DNA from: Candidatus Gastranaerophilales bacterium
Lineage (GTDB): Bacteria; Cyanobacteriota; Vampirovibrionia; Gastranaerophilales; Gastranaerophilaceae
Assembly: GCA_944323045.1 (NCBI GenBank)
Contig: CALUQX010000011.1
Location: forward strand, 1 to 64,000
Direction: 5' to 3'
Length of the DNA stretch: 64,000 bases
Part shown: positions 54,263-63,909 of the stretch, one piece after another
Position numbering within the stretch: position 1 is the first letter of the stretch
How the letters are laid out: every line of letters starts with the position of its first letter
Notes under the pieces: generated by a model
Databases searched by the model: none
The model's input: only the letters and a program-made list of their open reading frames with translations
What the model was told of the DNA's origin: nothing
Program-made: the position numbers and the translations under genes

Positions 54263-55996
54263 ATGGAACAGTCAATTGAACAGGAATTAAGAGAAAATAT
54301 AAAAAATGCAATAGTTGATGCAATAAACAGTCTCAAAGATAAAAATTATACACTTGCGCATGAAAAATTTGTGCATGCGCAGGAAACGCTAAAGAATTCC
54401 GGCTTAAGCGATTACATATCAATATGCTTAAGTATGAGCGGAATGTGCGAATATCTGACCGACAAAAATACTTATAAAGAAGCCTTAGCCCTGATTAATG
54501 ACGGCGGATATATGGCAGAATTTTCAAAAGATAAGACTGCCGCAATGTTTTATCAATATGCACTCGGCACAATTAATTTTGTCGAAGGCAATACTGATGT
54601 TGCAATTATTCACTATAACAATGCATTAGAAATTCTAAATGAAAAAGATGATTTTGAATTTGTTAATGAAGTACAGCTTAGAATCAGACAGATCAACAAC
54701 GGACTGGATTATACTATGCCAGCCAAAAGCGACCCGCTGATGTCACTTGTAAAAATCGGTCGTTCCATTACTGCATTGACTGATATAAATGTACTTTTAA
54801 AAGTCATAGCAGAAGAAACAAAAAATGCTGTTCAGGCAGATAGATGTACTGTTTTTCTCTGGGATAAAGAAAAAGACGAACTCTGGTCAAAAGTTGCACT
54901 AGGCATGGACGATACTGAAATTCGTTTTCCTGCGGACAAAGGACTTGCGGGTTATGTTGTTAAAACAGGTGAATCTCTTAATATTGCAGATGCTTACAAT
55001 GACCCTCGTTTTAACCCTGAAGTTGACAAAGAAACAGGTTATCGCACAAAAACAATCCTGTGTATGCCAATAAAAAACAACAATCAGGAAATTATCGGCG
55101 CGTTTCAGGTATTGAACAAAGTTGACGGTGTGTTTTCTAAAAATGACGAAGATCTTCTTGTTGCAATAGGCGGTAGTGCAAGTATTGCACTTGAAAATGC
55201 ACAGCTATTTGAACAGCAGAAAGAACTTTACAAAGAACAGAAACAATTATTCGAAAGCTTTATTGACACGCTTGCAACCTCTATAGATGCCCGCGACAAA
55301 ATAACAGCCGGTCATTCAACAAGGGTTAAACTATATTCAATGCTCATTGTTGATGAACTCGGGCTTGATGAAAAAACAAAAGAAATAATTGAAAAAGCAG
55401 CAATTCTTCATGATATAGGCAAAATCGGCATAAGAGATTCTGTCCTGCAAAAAGAAGGAAAATTAACTCCGGAAGAATACAAGCATATTCAAGAGCATGT
55501 TCAAATTACTCACAATATACTGGGTAAAATTAACATGTCAGAAGATTTTAAAATGATAACAGAAATAGCCTGTTCGCATCATGAAAAATATGACGGCTCA
55601 GGTTATTATAGACATCTTAAAGGTGAAGATATTCCTTATGGCGGTAGAATCCTTGCTGTTTCCGATGTATTCGATGCCATAACCTCACGCCGCCACTACC
55701 GTGACAAAATGCCTATTGGTAATGTTATCAATATCCTTATCAATGACAGCGGTACTCATTTTGACAAAAATATTGTTGATGTTTTCTTGAAAATCTCGCT
55801 TGATAAAATTATCAGAGTATTTTTGACAGAAAACCACAATAGTTTCAAGGCAGAAGACAAAAAACTGTTAAGCCATTATAATCTTCATGACATTCACAAT
55901 TTTATAAATGACGAAAATGTTACAGAAGAACAAAAACATGTACTTGAATTGTTTAATTTTTATTATTCAGGGAATAGTACAAATAACGAGGGTTAG
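54263..55996 (+). CDS. TPR-GAF-HD-GYP signalling protein
   Basis: The 577-residue protein has an N-terminal TPR-like helical part (about 1-150), a GAF sensor domain (about 155-330, ADRCTVFLWD) and an HD-GYP domain (about 345-540). The HD-GYP metal ligands are there (GHSTRV, ILHDIGKIGI, QEHV, CSHHEKYDGSGY). The GYP itself reads GYY: the proline is Tyr, followed by RHLKGEDIPYGGRI. It would be a cyclic-di-GMP phosphodiesterase, perhaps with altered partner recognition. AAGGA lies upstream. It heads an operon of regulators. Confidence 0.9.
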   Translation: MEQSIEQELRENIKNAIVDAINSLKDKNYTLAHEKFVHAQETLKNSGLSDYISICLSMSGMCEYLTDKNTYKEALALINDGGYMAEFSKDKTAAMFYQYALGTINFVEGNTDVAIIHYNNALEILNEKDDFEFVNEVQLRIRQINNGLDYTMPAKSDPLMSLVKIGRSITALTDINVLLKVIAEETKNAVQADRCTVFLWDKEKDELWSKVALGMDDTEIRFPADKGLAGYVVKTGESLNIADAYNDPRFNPEVDKETGYRTKTILCMPIKNNNQEIIGAFQVLNKVDGVFSKNDEDLLVAIGGSASIALENAQLFEQQKELYKEQKQLFESFIDTLATSIDARDKITAGHSTRVKLYSMLIVDELGLDEKTKEIIEKAAILHDIGKIGIRDSVLQKEGKLTPEEYKHIQEHVQITHNILGKINMSEDFKMITEIACSHHEKYDGSGYYRHLKGEDIPYGGRILAVSDVFDAITSRRHYRDKMPIGNVINILINDSGTHFDKNIVDVFLKISLDKIIRVFLTENHNSFKAEDKKLLSHYNLHDIHNFINDENVTEEQKHVLELFNFYYSGNSTNNEG

Positions 55997-55999
55997 AGA

Positions 56000-57544
56000 T
56001 TGTATAAAAAACTGGCAGTAATACTATCCATATGTATAATAACAGGCACAGCAGCGCAAGTCTATGCCTTTGAGTTGCCAATGCAATTACAGCCGGTTAA
56101 TCCTGTTGATTCACTTGACCTTATGCCCAAAAACACTCTGAGCACTCCGCCAAAGCGTGCAACCCTTTCTAAAAATGATATTCAAAACCAGTACGCAATT
56201 GCACTCGACAGGTTCATCCAGAGTAATGTAAAATCCTCATACGCTGATTTCAAACTGCTTATCGAAACAACAATTCCTAACGATTATGCCTATATGCGAA
56301 TGGCTGAAAACATGGCTGATTTGGGATTTTTCAATCTCGCAGAACTTTCTATAGCCAAAATGCAGGATAAAGAAATTACTGATGTTGTAACTGAAGATGT
56401 AAAAAAATATTATTTCCCGTCAAAAAAACTTCAGCCGGATGATGAAATTTACCTCGGAGAAATGTATTCAAACATAATCTACAATGCCCAAAGCAGAGAA
56501 GCTACCTCAGAACTGGTTAAAAACGCATCTTTGATGTTGAATTCGGATTATGCAAACTATGTTGCAGCCCTCGGGTATCTTAAATCCGGCAATATAGAAA
56601 ACGCAAATCTTTACATTGATAAAGCTATTGATATGAACAACAGCAATGTAAATTACAAAAAATTAAAAGCAGAAATACTTTCTCAGGGTAAAAAGCCAAA
56701 AGACGCGATTAAACTGGTATCTTCTATTAAACAGCAGCCGCTGTATTCTGCTGAATTCACACGAAAATTAAATGCGTTGGAACAATTTATCCTATACAAA
56801 ACACAAAAAAATGAAATTCAAAAGAATTATCATCTGGGATTTTATTATTACTACGAATCTGAATATACAAAATCTGTACGAACACTGCTCGGCGCACTGA
56901 GTAATAAAAAGAAAACAAATGCGGATGTGTATTCTCTGCTTTCACGCGTATACTTTGATATGAAAGACTATGACAAAGCGCAGGATGCTGCTGCTAAAGC
57001 TTTAAAAATCGACAGCGGCAAAATTTTTGCACTCTCTGTACTCGGGGATCTGGCTTACAGAAAACAGGATTACAAGCAGGCGCTTGAATATTACTCAAAA
57101 GCCGCTAAAGACAAATCATCCCCGGATTACACAATAAAGCTTGCGCAGACTTATGAAAAACTCGGCAAAAAAGAAAAAGCTCTGGATATATTCATTAAAG
57201 TTCTAAAGGCTTACAACAATTCTTATGCGGCATACTATCATGTAGCCCTTAGTGACAAAAGCAAAGAACTCGCTTATCTAAAAAAATGTGTTGCTCTGAA
57301 CCATGAATTCAAAGACGGCTGGATTGACCTTGCGCGTGTAGAAATTGAACGCCAGAACTATGATATAGCAAAAAATTATCTTGGTGCGGCTAAACATATT
57401 GACGAAAATGATTTTAGATATTATTATTATCAAGGACTTATTAGCAAAGCGCAGGGACTGCAGGAAAATGCAATATACAATTTTAAAAAAAGTTTGATAC
57501 TAAACCCTGATTACACACCTGCTAAAGAGGAATTAAACATATGA
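56000..57544 (+). CDS. Secreted TPR-repeat protein
   Basis: The start is TTG (56000), with GAGGG seven bases upstream; the first residues YKKLAVILSICIITGTAAQVYA are a signal peptide. The 514-residue protein consists of TPRs (for example YSLLSRVYFDMKDYDKAQDAA and YYHVALSDKSKELAYLKK). It starts four bases after the HD-GYP stop and overlaps the next start by four (ATGA). Perhaps the periplasmic sensor or scaffold of the signalling operon. Confidence 0.82.
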   Translation: MYKKLAVILSICIITGTAAQVYAFELPMQLQPVNPVDSLDLMPKNTLSTPPKRATLSKNDIQNQYAIALDRFIQSNVKSSYADFKLLIETTIPNDYAYMRMAENMADLGFFNLAELSIAKMQDKEITDVVTEDVKKYYFPSKKLQPDDEIYLGEMYSNIIYNAQSREATSELVKNASLMLNSDYANYVAALGYLKSGNIENANLYIDKAIDMNNSNVNYKKLKAEILSQGKKPKDAIKLVSSIKQQPLYSAEFTRKLNALEQFILYKTQKNEIQKNYHLGFYYYYESEYTKSVRTLLGALSNKKKTNADVYSLLSRVYFDMKDYDKAQDAAAKALKIDSGKIFALSVLGDLAYRKQDYKQALEYYSKAAKDKSSPDYTIKLAQTYEKLGKKEKALDIFIKVLKAYNNSYAAYYHVALSDKSKELAYLKKCVALNHEFKDGWIDLARVEIERQNYDIAKNYLGAAKHIDENDFRYYYYQGLISKAQGLQENAIYNFKKSLILNPDYTPAKEELNI

Positions 57545-58188
57545 AAATAAACATCCTTATTGTGGAAGACCATGAATTAACCAGATTCGGACTAAAAACG
57601 ACTTTTGAAGGCGTTGATTACGTTGATACTATTTATGAAGCCGCATCAGCAGAAACAGCTATTGAAATATTCAACAACAATAAAATTGATGTTGTTATCA
57701 TGGATCTGGGACTGCCGAAAATGAATGGTATAGAAGCAACAAAACAAATCCGTTCTTCCAACAAAGATGTAAAAGTTATCATATTAACCTCTCATAACGA
57801 TGAAAAAGAAGTTCTAAACAGTCTTCGTGCAGGCGCAAATGCATATTGCTCAAAAGAAATTAACCCTAAAAGACTTATTCATGTTGTACAATCAGTTGCT
57901 GACGGCGCAGCCTGGTTTGACCCTAGTGTAGCGCATATTGTGTTGAAAGCAACATCAAATGTCCCTGCAATTGATAATGACAATGGCAAAAAAGATTACG
58001 ATTTGACAACCCGCGAAGCACAAATATTAAAACTTATGACAGAAGGCTACAGCAACATGGAAATAGCACAAATTCTAGTTATAAGTATTAATACAACAAA
58101 AGCACATGTCGCAAATATCTTACAAAAACTGGAAGTAGATGACAGGCTGCAGGCAGCACTAAAAGCCTTAAAAAATAAAATTGTTTAA
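57541..58188 (+). CDS. NarL/FixJ-family response regulator
   Basis: The 215 residues comprise a receiver (acidic pair E9-D10, phospho-acceptor D55 in VIMDLGLPKMNG) and a LuxR-type HTH (LTTREAQILKLMTEGYSNMEIA). No histidine kinase is adjacent. It is translationally coupled to the preceding TPR gene. Confidence 0.93.
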   Translation: MKINILIVEDHELTRFGLKTTFEGVDYVDTIYEAASAETAIEIFNNNKIDVVIMDLGLPKMNGIEATKQIRSSNKDVKVIILTSHNDEKEVLNSLRAGANAYCSKEINPKRLIHVVQSVADGAAWFDPSVAHIVLKATSNVPAIDNDNGKKDYDLTTREAQILKLMTEGYSNMEIAQILVISINTTKAHVANILQKLEVDDRLQAALKALKNKIV

Positions 58189-58209
58189 TTGAGGAATTAT
58201 AAGAACAAG

Positions 58210-58815
58210 ATGACAAATGTTTTATTGGTTGACGATAATTCAAAATATCTAAAAGACGCACTCCCTTTCTACGGCTATTCTGTAGAAACCGCGCTGGATG
58301 GTGTGGGAGCAATGAAACTTTTGTCAAATTCAAGTAACAAATTTGACATTGTTCTACTTGATGTTATGATGCCTAATATGAATGGCTGGGACACGCTCAA
58401 AGCTATTCGTAAAAATGAAAAAACTAAATATTTACCTGTAATCATGCTTACAGCAGTCAGTGATGACGACAAAATGGTTGCCGGATTAAAAAACGGTGCT
58501 GATGACTATGTTGTAAAACCTTTTGCATTACCGAATCTTCTGGCTAGAATGGAGTCAGTATTAAGACGGGCAAACTATCCTAAAGTGACTGCAGGAACTC
58601 AGGATTTGCCGGATAACATTGATTTGACAGAACGGGAAAAAGAAATTTTAACTCTTGTTGCAAAAGGGCTTACCAATAAAGAGATTGCAGACCGGTTGTT
58701 CGTAAGAGAAGTCACCGTAAAAACACATCTAAACAATACTTTTAAAAAATTAAAAGTAACAAGTCGTACCCAAGCAACACTGCTTGCTTTACAAATGAAC
58801 TTAATTAACAGTTAA
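58210..58815 (+). CDS. Response regulator with LuxR-type output
   Basis: The receiver has D8-D9 and D51 in [13 protein letters not shown] and looks OmpR-like in its sequence ([18 protein letters not shown]), but the output is a LuxR helix-turn-helix ([26 protein letters not shown], quoted in part). The ATG at 58210 is chosen; a TTG at 58189 is possible. Whether it acts with the preceding regulator is unknown. Confidence 0.9.
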   Translation: MTNVLLVDDNSKYLKDALPFYGYSVETALDGVGAMKLLSNSSNKFDIVLLDVMMPNMNGWDTLKAIRKNEKTKYLPVIMLTAVSDDDKMVAGLKNGADDYVVKPFALPNLLARMESVLRRANYPKVTAGTQDLPDNIDLTEREKEILTLVAKGLTNKEIADRLFVREVTVKTHLNNTFKKLKVTSRTQATLLALQMNLINS

Positions 58816-58836
58816 TAAATATATTAAGGAGAAACT

Positions 58837-59367
58837 ATGATAGATTATACAAAAGAAGAATTAATCGAATTACTAAAAAAACACCCCGACAGATTTAATG
58901 AATGGAAAATCGATCAGGAAGAAGTTGACCTTAGTGAAGTTGACTTTTCCGGTATTGTTTTGAATGAAATAGATTTCAGCAATGTTGATTTAAATTCAAG
59001 TTCTTTTGCGGATAGCAGCATTTCTTTAACCAACTTTGCCGGCGCTGATTTGACATCAGTAGATTTCACCCGTGCAAGAATTCTGGAATGTGATTTTTCT
59101 GAATGTTTATTAACCGGTGCTGATTGCAGTTATGCTGAAATGACCTATTGTAACTTTACGGATGCAGACTTAGCCGGAGCAATTTTATCAGAAGCTAATT
59201 TAAGCAATTCTGATTTAACCGCATCATACAATTTGGATGCAAGCAGATTTGATACAGATACCATCTGGCCGGACGATGATTTATTGCCTGACGGATTTGA
59301 TGTTACCTGCCGCGACGATTTGTCATCTCTTCGCGACGAAGAAGATTCCTCTGTAGGCGATTACTAA
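58837..59367 (+). CDS. Pentapeptide-repeat protein
   Basis: The 176-residue protein has about 18 pentapeptide repeats of A(D/N)Lxx form between about 30 and 130 (for example VDFSG, ADLTS, ADLAG, ANLSN), predicting a right-handed beta-helix, then an acidic tail (DDDLLPDGFDV...SLRDEEDSS). AAGGAG precedes the start. Its role in this operon is unknown; similar helices often bind partners or DNA-mimic. Confidence 0.85.
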   Translation: MIDYTKEELIELLKKHPDRFNEWKIDQEEVDLSEVDFSGIVLNEIDFSNVDLNSSSFADSSISLTNFAGADLTSVDFTRARILECDFSECLLTGADCSYAEMTYCNFTDADLAGAILSEANLSNSDLTASYNLDASRFDTDTIWPDDDLLPDGFDVTCRDDLSSLRDEEDSSVGDY

Positions 59368-59381
59368 AAAATGTTTTACAA

Positions 59382-59418
59382 GAAACGGGCGGCGGATTTT
59401 CAATCCGCCGCCCGTTTC
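59382..59418. terminator. Hairpin with GC base and AT apex
   Basis: GAAACGGGCGGCGGATT and its complement pair over 17 bp with a TTC loop. It ends the signalling operon and the converging isochorismatase gene. Confidence 0.8.
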
Positions 59419-59428
59419 TTAATCCCAT

Positions 59429-59974
59429 TTATTTTATCAGAGCTTGAACCTCTTTAAAATTCGGATGTTTTGCACTGCCTAGCCATTCAAATAAAGCTAT
59501 CTCAAGACAGGAAATTTTTGCTCCATTCTGACGCATTATTTCAATACCCTGTTTAAATTCATATTTATTGCGGCTTGCGCAGGCATCCTTTATTATATAA
59601 ACTTCATACCCCTGTTCTAGCAGCGCAGCACAGGTCTGATGCACACAGATATGTGTTTCTATCCCGAATAAAACAATTTGTTTTTTACCGTAGGATTTAA
59701 TTTTTTCCAGCACTCCTTCTGTATCCAGTGCTGAAAATGTAACTTTTTCAAAGGTTTCTGTATTCTCCGCTAAATTTTGAGAAACTTCCGGCACAGTTGC
59801 GCCAAGACCTTTCGGGTACTGTTCAGTCACAATTACAGGTATTTTCAAAATATTTGCGGCTTTTACTAATTTGGATGCTTTTTCCACTATAATATTTTTT
59901 TCAAGCATGCCAACTAACTTTTCCTGTATATCAATCATCAATACAAGTGAATCTTGCGGGGATAATTTATTCAT
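59429..59974 (-). CDS. Isochorismatase-family hydrolase
   Basis: The 181-residue protein has the cysteine hydrolase triad: Asp in VLMIDIQEKL, a Lys further on, and the nucleophile Cys in GIETHICVHQT. The substrate is unknown; nicotinamidase-like or isochorismatase-like activities are both possible. AAGGAG lies upstream. It is the last gene after ftsX and the receiver-GGDEF protein. Confidence 0.85.
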   Translation of the reverse strand: MNKLSPQDSLVLMIDIQEKLVGMLEKNIIVEKASKLVKAANILKIPVIVTEQYPKGLGATVPEVSQNLAENTETFEKVTFSALDTEGVLEKIKSYGKKQIVLFGIETHICVHQTCAALLEQGYEVYIIKDACASRNKYEFKQGIEIMRQNGAKISCLEIALFEWLGSAKHPNFKEVQALIK

Positions 59975-59984
59975 TTTTTTCTCC

Positions 59985-61205
59985 TTATTTTACGGCTGTA
60001 GTTTTGAATTCAGCCACAAATTCATCAATAATCTTTGTCAATTCTTTTGTAGTAATTTTTGAAAGCGGCAGCGCAATATCTCTGTTTTCCGGACTATCAA
60101 GCCCCTGATGTATGATATAAACAGAAACTTTAGCAAAGCCCGGATACACAATCTTTAATTTGCTATCCTGATATTTGTTTTTTATATGAAAAATGCACTG
60201 CTCTCCATCGGCGAACTGAAAAATTGTACTATCAGGTATTTTTTCTTCATACGCCATCTGCGCACGATAAAATACAGGTATAATAACTTTTTCCAGCTTT
60301 TTATTATAAATTTGTCTGAATAATTTATAATTTTTTGATTTCACAACCTCTTCATCCAGCCAGTCATCGCTTACTTCATTCTCATATTGACTTATTACAT
60401 ATGAGTTTTCAGAATACATCGCATCCAAAAGCGCCTTCAAGGCTTCTTTTTCCATCTGCAAGAAGTCTTTTCCTGATATTTCACTAATACCTGCCTTAAT
60501 TTCAAATTTTTCATTGAATGCGGACTTTAATTTTTCAATAACAGCTATTGCACCGTCAATATTTGTGTAAGGCAGGAGTATATAGAATTTTGCTCCTTTG
60601 CCAAAAGTTACAATATCGTCAAAACGTACAGATTGTTTTATGGCTTTAGCGATTCTATCGGTTGAGAAAAATGATTTTGCATTTTCAGCCGGCGCAACTG
60701 CAATAAATGTACCGCTTTGCAAATCTCTTAAAAGCACTTCATTATTGATAACAGTTTCTGCAGCTTTGTAAGTGTAAAATCCTGTGTCTTTATCCATAAT
60801 TTGGTTTTGTACCAGAATTTTATTTACACGTTTAATAGCAAATTTATCAACAGCAGTTTTCAAACAGTTAACAATTCGGATTACCAGTTCAAAATCTTTC
60901 GCGTCCGCCCTGCAAAAATCGGTTATCCCCTTATCATAAGCATCAAGAATAGTGTTATCATCGTTTGACAAAAGGATTACAGGCGCATAATTTTTAAGCT
61001 CACTGACCATGCTTACAGTTTTGTCATGACCGTCTTCATGTAAAATAACTACAGAAGTCTCATTTTCCATAACTGTTTTTAAGCCGTTTGCAAATCCACA
61101 GGTTATCACTTTATCAGTTTTGCGCAGAAGGATTATTTTTTCTGCAAGCTTTGCCGAAAAATCTTCATTTGCTGATATTAAAACTATTATATTTTCTTTA
61201 CTCAT
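59985..61205 (-). CDS. Degenerate receiver-GGDEF protein
   Basis: The 406-residue protein starts with a receiver-like fold (about 1-120) in which the phospho-acceptor position falls in VVILHEDGHD without the usual LDxxMP context. A GGDEF-like domain follows (about 150-270): RFDDIVTFGKGAKFYILLPYTN sits where the active-site loop (GGDEF) belongs but reads GKGAK, so diguanylate cyclase activity is not expected. The last 130 residues are unknown. It starts two bases after the ftsX stop. It may be a non-catalytic reader or scaffold near the division machinery. Confidence 0.72.
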   Translation of the reverse strand: MSKENIIVLISANEDFSAKLAEKIILLRKTDKVITCGFANGLKTVMENETSVVILHEDGHDKTVSMVSELKNYAPVILLSNDDNTILDAYDKGITDFCRADAKDFELVIRIVNCLKTAVDKFAIKRVNKILVQNQIMDKDTGFYTYKAAETVINNEVLLRDLQSGTFIAVAPAENAKSFFSTDRIAKAIKQSVRFDDIVTFGKGAKFYILLPYTNIDGAIAVIEKLKSAFNEKFEIKAGISEISGKDFLQMEKEALKALLDAMYSENSYVISQYENEVSDDWLDEEVVKSKNYKLFRQIYNKKLEKVIIPVFYRAQMAYEEKIPDSTIFQFADGEQCIFHIKNKYQDSKLKIVYPGFAKVSVYIIHQGLDSPENRDIALPLSKITTKELTKIIDEFVAEFKTTAVK

Positions 61206-61207
61206 AA

Positions 61208-62116
61208 TTACACTTGTAGATGTTTTTTAATACATAAGAAACTGCCGCCTGCACCGAATAAAATGCCCATTGCATACATTATTATTACAACAACACTCTG
61301 TGCAAACACAGGACCCGGCACCATAAAGAATTTGTGCATATTTAAAAGCCCCTGATCTACAAAATTTAACGGCAGCATTGCAATCAGTGCTCCCATAAAT
61401 CCATAGAAAGCCCCCTGCATAATCAGCGGAAATCTGATATACCAGTTGCTTACCCCCATCAGCCTCATAATCTCAATCTCATCTTTCCGCGACTGAATTA
61501 CAAGCTGAATAGTGTTATTAATAATCGTAATTGTCAATACACCCATAATTATTATTACAAAAACGGTTATTGTATTAACAATATTATTTAAGGCTTCAAT
61601 TTTTTTGGCTAAATCCTGAGCATAACTTACATCTTCAACTGACTTAAGCTGCTTGACATCTTTGAAAACAAATTCAATATTTTCAGGTTTGTCCACCTTA
61701 ACATGCAAAGTATCAGGCAGAGGATTTTCCATATCCGGCAATTCCATTTCTCGTTTCAAATTTGTCCATGAGGTAAGTTTTGGAATTACGGTAACACTTT
61801 CTACGTGTTCAAATGTTTTGACTCTGTTTTTAACAACATTTGCATCTGCTCCGTCTTTTAAATATACAGAAATCTCAAGAACATTTCCCAATTCATGTGC
61901 AAACGCAGAAACAGATATTGCAGTTCTGAAAAACGATGCAAAAATAGTTAAAATTGCAGCCATAGTAGTTATTATGACAAGGTTTACTATACCTGTTCTT
62001 TTTATATCATGAAAAGTTTCCATAGAGAGGCGATACAGAATTCTAAGTTCGCAAAGCCAGTCTTTCGGAATATGTTTTTTTACTCTTTTTTTGATTTGTG
62101 ATTTAGGATTACTCAT
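61208..62116 (-). CDS. ftsX: Cell division ABC transporter permease FtsX
   Basis: FtsX and FtsE control septal peptidoglycan hydrolases at the divisome. The 302 residues have four membrane helices with a large loop between the first and second (about 75-190). The last two helices and QSRKDEIEIMRLMGVSNWYIRFP are characteristic. It overlaps the ftsE stop by eight bases. Confidence 0.95.
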   Translation of the reverse strand: MSNPKSQIKKRVKKHIPKDWLCELRILYRLSMETFHDIKRTGIVNLVIITTMAAILTIFASFFRTAISVSAFAHELGNVLEISVYLKDGADANVVKNRVKTFEHVESVTVIPKLTSWTNLKREMELPDMENPLPDTLHVKVDKPENIEFVFKDVKQLKSVEDVSYAQDLAKKIEALNNIVNTITVFVIIIMGVLTITIINNTIQLVIQSRKDEIEIMRLMGVSNWYIRFPLIMQGAFYGFMGALIAMLPLNFVDQGLLNMHKFFMVPGPVFAQSVVVIIMYAMGILFGAGGSFLCIKKHLQV

Positions 62117-62786
62117 AAGTACCTGCCTGTATATCTCTAACTACTTCGCCATTATCAAGTGTTATAACACGTTTTCTAAAATAATCAACCATGGCATTGT
62201 CATGCGTAGAAACAATGACCGTAATGCCTCTTTGATTGATTTGATCCAAGATTTGCATAATTTCCATTGAATTTTTCGGGTCTAAATTTCCTGTCGGCTC
62301 ATCTGCGATAAGCAAAGGCGGACCATTGACTATTGCACGGGCAATACCGACGCGCTGCTGTTCTCCACCGGACAGCTCTGCAGGCGTAACATTCATTTTG
62401 TCATACAACCCGACAATTTTTAAAGCGCCGCATACTCTGGCATTAATCTCTTTTGAACTTATCCCGAGTGTTCTGATAACATACGCAACATTATCGTAAA
62501 CACTTTGATTCTGCAAAAGTTTATAATCCTGAAAAACAATTCCCATGCATCTTCTCAAATTAGGAATTTTATCGCTGGAAAGATTTGCGACATTAATTCC
62601 GCCGATTGTAACAGTACCGCTTGAAGGGCGTTCTTCACTGTACAATAGTTTCATTAATGTTGATTTTCCGGCACCTGATGCGCCTACAATAAAAACAAAT
62701 TCGCCTGACATAATATCAAGATTGATATTTTTCAGTGCATAATTTCCGTTTTTGTATTTTTTTGTAACACTTCTGAATTGAATCAT
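62109..62786 (-). CDS. ftsE: Cell division ATP-binding protein FtsE
   Basis: The ABC ATPase has 225 residues: Walker [10 protein letters not shown], signature LSGGEQQR, Walker [13 protein letters not shown] and the His switch STHD. AAAGGA lies eight bases before the start. It drives FtsX conformational change. Confidence 0.96.
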   Translation of the reverse strand: MIQFRSVTKKYKNGNYALKNINLDIMSGEFVFIVGASGAGKSTLMKLLYSEERPSSGTVTIGGINVANLSSDKIPNLRRCMGIVFQDYKLLQNQSVYDNVAYVIRTLGISSKEINARVCGALKIVGLYDKMNVTPAELSGGEQQRVGIARAIVNGPPLLIADEPTGNLDPKNSMEIMQILDQINQRGITVIVSTHDNAMVDYFRKRVITLDNGEVVRDIQAGTYE

Positions 62787-62792
62787 ATATAT

Positions 62793-63761
62793 TTATCCTT
62801 TATAAGCCAAACGATATTTATCAATCTGGCGTTTAATACTTATAACCAGTTTTTCTGCAGTGAGTCCGTAATAATCTAATAAAAAGTCAGCCTTGCCGCT
62901 CTGTCCGAATGTGTCATTTACTCCCAGCCTGTGTACAGGCACAGGATAGTATTCAGCGAGCAGTTCACAAACAGCACTGCCAAGTCCGCCGATAATTGAA
63001 TGGTTTTCTACAGTAATAACAAACTTTGTTTTCTTCACACAGTCAATGATTGTCGCTCCGTCAAGCGGTTTAACAACCGGAGCATTAATAATTTGCAGTG
63101 AATATCCCTGTTGTTTAAGAATTTCAGCAGCAAGAATAACTTCGGCAAGCGTTTCCCCGTTAGTAATAACCGTAACATCTGTACCTTCCTGCATGACATC
63201 AACCGTGCAGAAATCAAATTCATAATCTTCGGGGAAAATATCACAAACATTTGTCCGCGGAATTCTTATATACATCGGACCGTAATTTTCTGCCGCGAAT
63301 TTAATAACTTCTGCACATTCACGACAATCAGCCGGAACAATAACTGTCATATTAGGAATACCGCGCATCAAAGAAATATCTTCCAGCGCCTGATGGCTTG
63401 CCCCGTCTTCACCTACAGTCACTCCGCCATGGGTGCCTATAATTTTTACATTAAATTCAGGATAGCAGACAGAATTTCTAATCTGATCGTAAGTTCTGCC
63501 GGTTGCAAACATGGCAAAGCTGGCAACAAACGGAATTTTTCCTGCAGCAGCGAGTCCCGCCGCAGTTGCTATCATATCCTGTTCAGCTATACCGCAGTCA
63601 AAAAATCTTTCAGGAAATTCTTTTGCAAATATCTGTGTCTGAGTTGAGCATGCCAGATCTGCATCCATAACTACAATATTTGAATTTTTCCTGCCTAATT
63701 CTGCTAATGTTTTGCCAAATGCTGAACGTATAGATTTTTTTTCTTGTTTGTTAATCGGCAT
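62793..63761 (-). CDS. Transketolase C-terminal subunit
   Basis: This protein (about 322 residues from the ATG at 63761, AGGA eight bases upstream; a TTG at 63791 is an alternative) equals the second half of transketolase: the pyrimidine-binding domain (FFDCGIAEQDMI, FAMFATGR, RIPRTNV) and the C-terminal domain. The thiamine-diphosphate-binding first half is not within the window upstream; the 239 bases between this gene and the edge are non-coding on this strand. DXS-type enzymes share the domain, but the size and order fit a split transketolase. Confidence 0.85.
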   Translation of the reverse strand: MPINKQEKKSIRSAFGKTLAELGRKNSNIVVMDADLACSTQTQIFAKEFPERFFDCGIAEQDMIATAAGLAAAGKIPFVASFAMFATGRTYDQIRNSVCYPEFNVKIIGTHGGVTVGEDGASHQALEDISLMRGIPNMTVIVPADCRECAEVIKFAAENYGPMYIRIPRTNVCDIFPEDYEFDFCTVDVMQEGTDVTVITNGETLAEVILAAEILKQQGYSLQIINAPVVKPLDGATIIDCVKKTKFVITVENHSIIGGLGSAVCELLAEYYPVPVHRLGVNDTFGQSGKADFLLDYYGLTAEKLVISIKRQIDKYRLAYKG

Positions 63762-63882
63762 AATCCCTTGTCCTGTCTGATTTTTATCCAATCTAAAACC
63801 CCGTGTAAAAAGTTTCTACTTATATATTATCACAAAAATTTTGTTTGTGCTAATATTATTGCAGGGTTATGTGTTAAGTTTT

Positions 63883-63909
63883 TTGACACGATGAAACTTC
63901 AAGTATAAA
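63883..63909 (+). promoter_or_regulatory. Possible promoter
   Basis: TTGACA (63883-63888) and TATAAA (63904-63909) are 15 bases apart; a GAGGAG lies at 63976, close to the window edge, but no reading frame begins in the window. Confidence 0.3.
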
